Notes under the pieces: generated by a model
What the model was told of the DNA's origin: nothing
Database searches by the model: none
What the model saw: only the letters and a program-made list of their open reading frames with translations
Source: Bacillus safensis FO-36b
GTDB taxonomy: Bacteria; Bacillota; Bacilli; Bacillales; Bacillaceae
DNA: 64,000 bases
Reading direction: 5' to 3'
NCBI RefSeq assembly: GCF_000691165.1
Contig: NZ_ASJD01000003.1
Location: forward strand, 62,001-126,000
Shown: positions 62,171 through 64,000 of the stretch, piece after piece
Numbering within the stretch: the stretch's first letter is position 1
Layout: each line of letters starts with the position of its first letter
Translations under genes and position numbers: made by a program

Positions 62171-64000
62171 GTGGGAGAGAAACAGCATCAAGGTGCTGCC
62201 GAGCAAAAAAGAATGAAGCGCCGGAACGCCTGGAGAATTAATCTCTTTTTCTTCGCTGTATTTAGTTTATTTGCTGGACTTGTGATCAAGCTTGGTGTGC
62301 TGCAAATCGTCAATGGTGAAGATTATAAAAAGCAAGCCAACCGAACAGAGGTCAAAACAGCATCATACCCGTCTCCAAGAGGAAAAATGTATGACGCGAG
62401 AGGAAGAGTCGTCGTTGATAACGAAAGTGTGCCTGCCATCGTTTATACATCAGAAAGCGGTGTGAAAGCGGAGGATAAGATTAAGGTAGCAAGAAAACTT
62501 GCGACTTATATAAAAATGGATACTGATTTTTTGAGAGAGCGTGACATTCGGGATTTTTGGCTGGCGAGTCATCCGAAAGAAGCGGATAAACTCATTTCAA
62601 AAGCGGAGAAAAAAGATATCGATGCAAAGGATGTCTATCCGCTTCAAGTAGAGCGTGTCCCAAAGAAAGAAGTCAAGGCCATCGAAAAGGATGCAGAGGA
62701 AAAAGCTGTTGCAGCGATCTACCGTAGATTTACAGGCGGATATGCCTTTGAGCCCCAAATCGTGAAGGCAATGGACCCAAACGAAGAGAAAAAAGGGGAC
62801 GAAAAAGTTGCTTTACTCGATGAAACGAAAGAATCAAAACAGACTTCATCCGTGAGTTTGACATATGAAGAGATTTCACTTGTTTCAGAGCATCTTGATG
62901 AACTGCCTGGTGTGAACGTCATCAACGACTGGACAAGAAAATATCCGTATGAAAAGACCCTTTATAATGTACTTGGCGGTGTGACGACACCAGAGCAAGG
63001 AATTATTAAAGAACGTGAAGATTACTATATGGCAAGAGGCTACTCGCGAAATGACCGGGTAGGGAAGAGCTATTTAGAATATCAGTACGAGGATTTTCTA
63101 AACCCAGAGAAAGCGACCGTTCAATATACACAAGTTGGCGGGAAGCTGCTCGATGAAATCAAGCGGACAGAAGGACGAAGAGGACTTGATCTTGCGCTGA
63201 CATTTGATATGGAGCTGCAAAAGGAAGTCGACAAAATTGTTGAATCAGAGCTTAGATCTGCCAGCGCGAGAAACTATATGATGGATCGTGCCTTTGTCGT
63301 CATGATGGACCCTCACACAGGGGATGTTCTCGCCATGTCGGGCAAGAAAATGGACGGCAGAGACGTTACAGATTATGCGATCGGAACATTTACGACCCAG
63401 TACGAAATGGGCTCTGTTGTCAAAGGAGCCACAGTACTTGGCGGTTATCAGGACGGGATGTCACACAACCAAGCCTATATGGATACACCTCTCTATTTTG
63501 CAGGAAGTAATGGAAAGGCGAAACAGTCTTACAAAGTTCTTGGATGGGTTAACGACATTCAGGCACTCCAAAAAAGTTCCAACGTCTACATGTTCCAAGT
63601 AGCGATGAGAATGGCGGGCATCACCTATCAAAAGGATGGTCCGTTACCTGCAAGGCCTGAGCACTTACAAAAAATGAGAAACTACTATGCGCAATTCGGT
63701 CTTGGCGTGAAAACGGGGATCGATCTGCCGCAGGAATCAAGCGGGATGCAGACGCATCCTAAGACGGTCGGCGGACTCTTGCTTGATGAAGCAATTGGTC
63801 AGTATGACACGTATACACCGCTTCAAGTGGCGCAATACATGTCGACGATCGCCAATGGAGGCAGCCGTATTCAGCCAAGAGTAGTGAAAAGTGTTCATCT
63901 TCCAACGAAGAATGATGAAGTAGGCCCAGTCGTAAAAAAATATGAGCCGAAGGTGCTGAATACGATTAACAACTCGAAAGCAGATATTGACCGCGTAAAA
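62171..64000 (+). CDS. pbpH: Class B penicillin-binding protein PbpH, 3' end missing
   Basis: 610 codons are in the window and the frame is open at the edge; the B. subtilis protein is about 700 aa, so roughly 90 residues are missing. GTG start at 62171 with GAGAGGAG 8 nt upstream. One membrane helix (about 21-42), a dimerisation domain with the Y-P-S-P-R-G-K-M-Y-D motif near 65, then the transpeptidase domain. The active-site Ser415 lies in G-S-V-V-K and the second motif is S-S-N. The K-T-G motif lies beyond the window. A rod-shape/lateral-wall transpeptidase, partly redundant with PbpA in B. subtilis. Confidence 0.95.
   Translation, partial: MGEKQHQGAAEQKRMKRRNAWRINLFFFAVFSLFAGLVIKLGVLQIVNGEDYKKQANRTEVKTASYPSPRGKMYDARGRVVVDNESVPAIVYTSESGVKAEDKIKVARKLATYIKMDTDFLRERDIRDFWLASHPKEADKLISKAEKKDIDAKDVYPLQVERVPKKEVKAIEKDAEEKAVAAIYRRFTGGYAFEPQIVKAMDPNEEKKGDEKVALLDETKESKQTSSVSLTYEEISLVSEHLDELPGVNVINDWTRKYPYEKTLYNVLGGVTTPEQGIIKEREDYYMARGYSRNDRVGKSYLEYQYEDFLNPEKATVQYTQVGGKLLDEIKRTEGRRGLDLALTFDMELQKEVDKIVESELRSASARNYMMDRAFVVMMDPHTGDVLAMSGKKMDGRDVTDYAIGTFTTQYEMGSVVKGATVLGGYQDGMSHNQAYMDTPLYFAGSNGKAKQSYKVLGWVNDIQALQKSSNVYMFQVAMRMAGITYQKDGPLPARPEHLQKMRNYYAQFGLGVKTGIDLPQESSGMQTHPKTVGGLLLDEAIGQYDTYTPLQVAQYMSTIANGGSRIQPRVVKSVHLPTKNDEVGPVVKKYEPKVLNTINNSKADIDRVK

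Overview
The window reads as a piece of a low-to-moderate GC Bacillus chromosome. Gene order follows the B. subtilis ykoH-to-pbpH segment almost gene for gene, but with clear protein divergence, several missing genes and extra small genes. This best fits the Bacillus pumilus group (pumilus/safensis/altitudinis). That assignment is an inference from gene content, not from a database search. I see no prophage, integrase, insertion sequence, rRNA, tRNA or CRISPR array.

Layout. 1-1.4 kb: end of the YkoH sensor kinase and two PepSY proteins. 1.7-3.8 kb: a 46-aa gene, an M-box Mg2+ riboswitch, a 41-aa ORF and mgtE. 3.8-6 kb: a lipoprotein, then tnrA divergent from ykzB-ykoL with two TnrA boxes, and the MarR gene ykoM. 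6-10.4 kb: the MHYT-PAS-GGDEF-EAL protein, a DedA protein, and a Mn2+ riboswitch with the TerC-type gene ykoY. 10.5-14.8 kb: sigI-rsgI, sspD, ykrK and htpX. 14.9-18.4 kb: ktrD, a DUF421 gene with two small genes, and ykrP. 18.7-21.7 kb: kinE, ogt and a 45-aa gene. 21.7-28.9 kb: the complete methionine salvage set (mtnA, mtnK / mtnE / mtnW, X, B, D) with two S-box riboswitches. 29-33.4 kb: spo0E, kinD, mhqR and motAB. 33.5-39.8 kb: clpE with CtsR boxes, ykvI, and preQ1 riboswitch-queCDEF. 40-45.7 kb: ykvN/ykvO, small genes, ykvT, ykvU and stoA. 45.8-50.4 kb: zosA under Fur/PerR-type boxes, ykvY and ykvZ. 50.4-55.7 kb: glcT, the RAT/terminator leader, ptsG, ptsH and ptsI. 55.8-62 kb: splAB, mcpC, an SDR gene, ykwC and ykwD. 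62.2 kb to the end: pbpH, cut by the window edge.

How the parts relate. Three themes recur: metal homeostasis read by riboswitches and Fur-family boxes (mgtE, ykoY, zosA); sporulation entry and spore proteins (kinD, kinE, spo0E, sspD, splB, stoA, ykvU, ykvT, pbpH); and metabolite-sensing leaders (SAM, preQ1, GlcT-RAT). Many start codons were moved inside longer ORFs to the position with a proper Shine-Dalgarno. These often give the length I recall for the B. subtilis orthologue.

The most unusual signals are: (1) three copies of a structured intergenic repeat of about 150-175 bp, each sitting inside a Rho-independent terminator so that the host gene's own terminator hairpin is present on both sides; (2) a candidate small RNA of about 80 nt at 41.7 kb with its own promoter, C-rich hairpin loop and terminator but no ORF; (3) a perfect Fur-type box beside a near-perfect PerR box at zosA; (4) a queC leader with three successive hairpins after the preQ1 aptamer; and (5) several short unrecognised genes with good ribosome binding sites.
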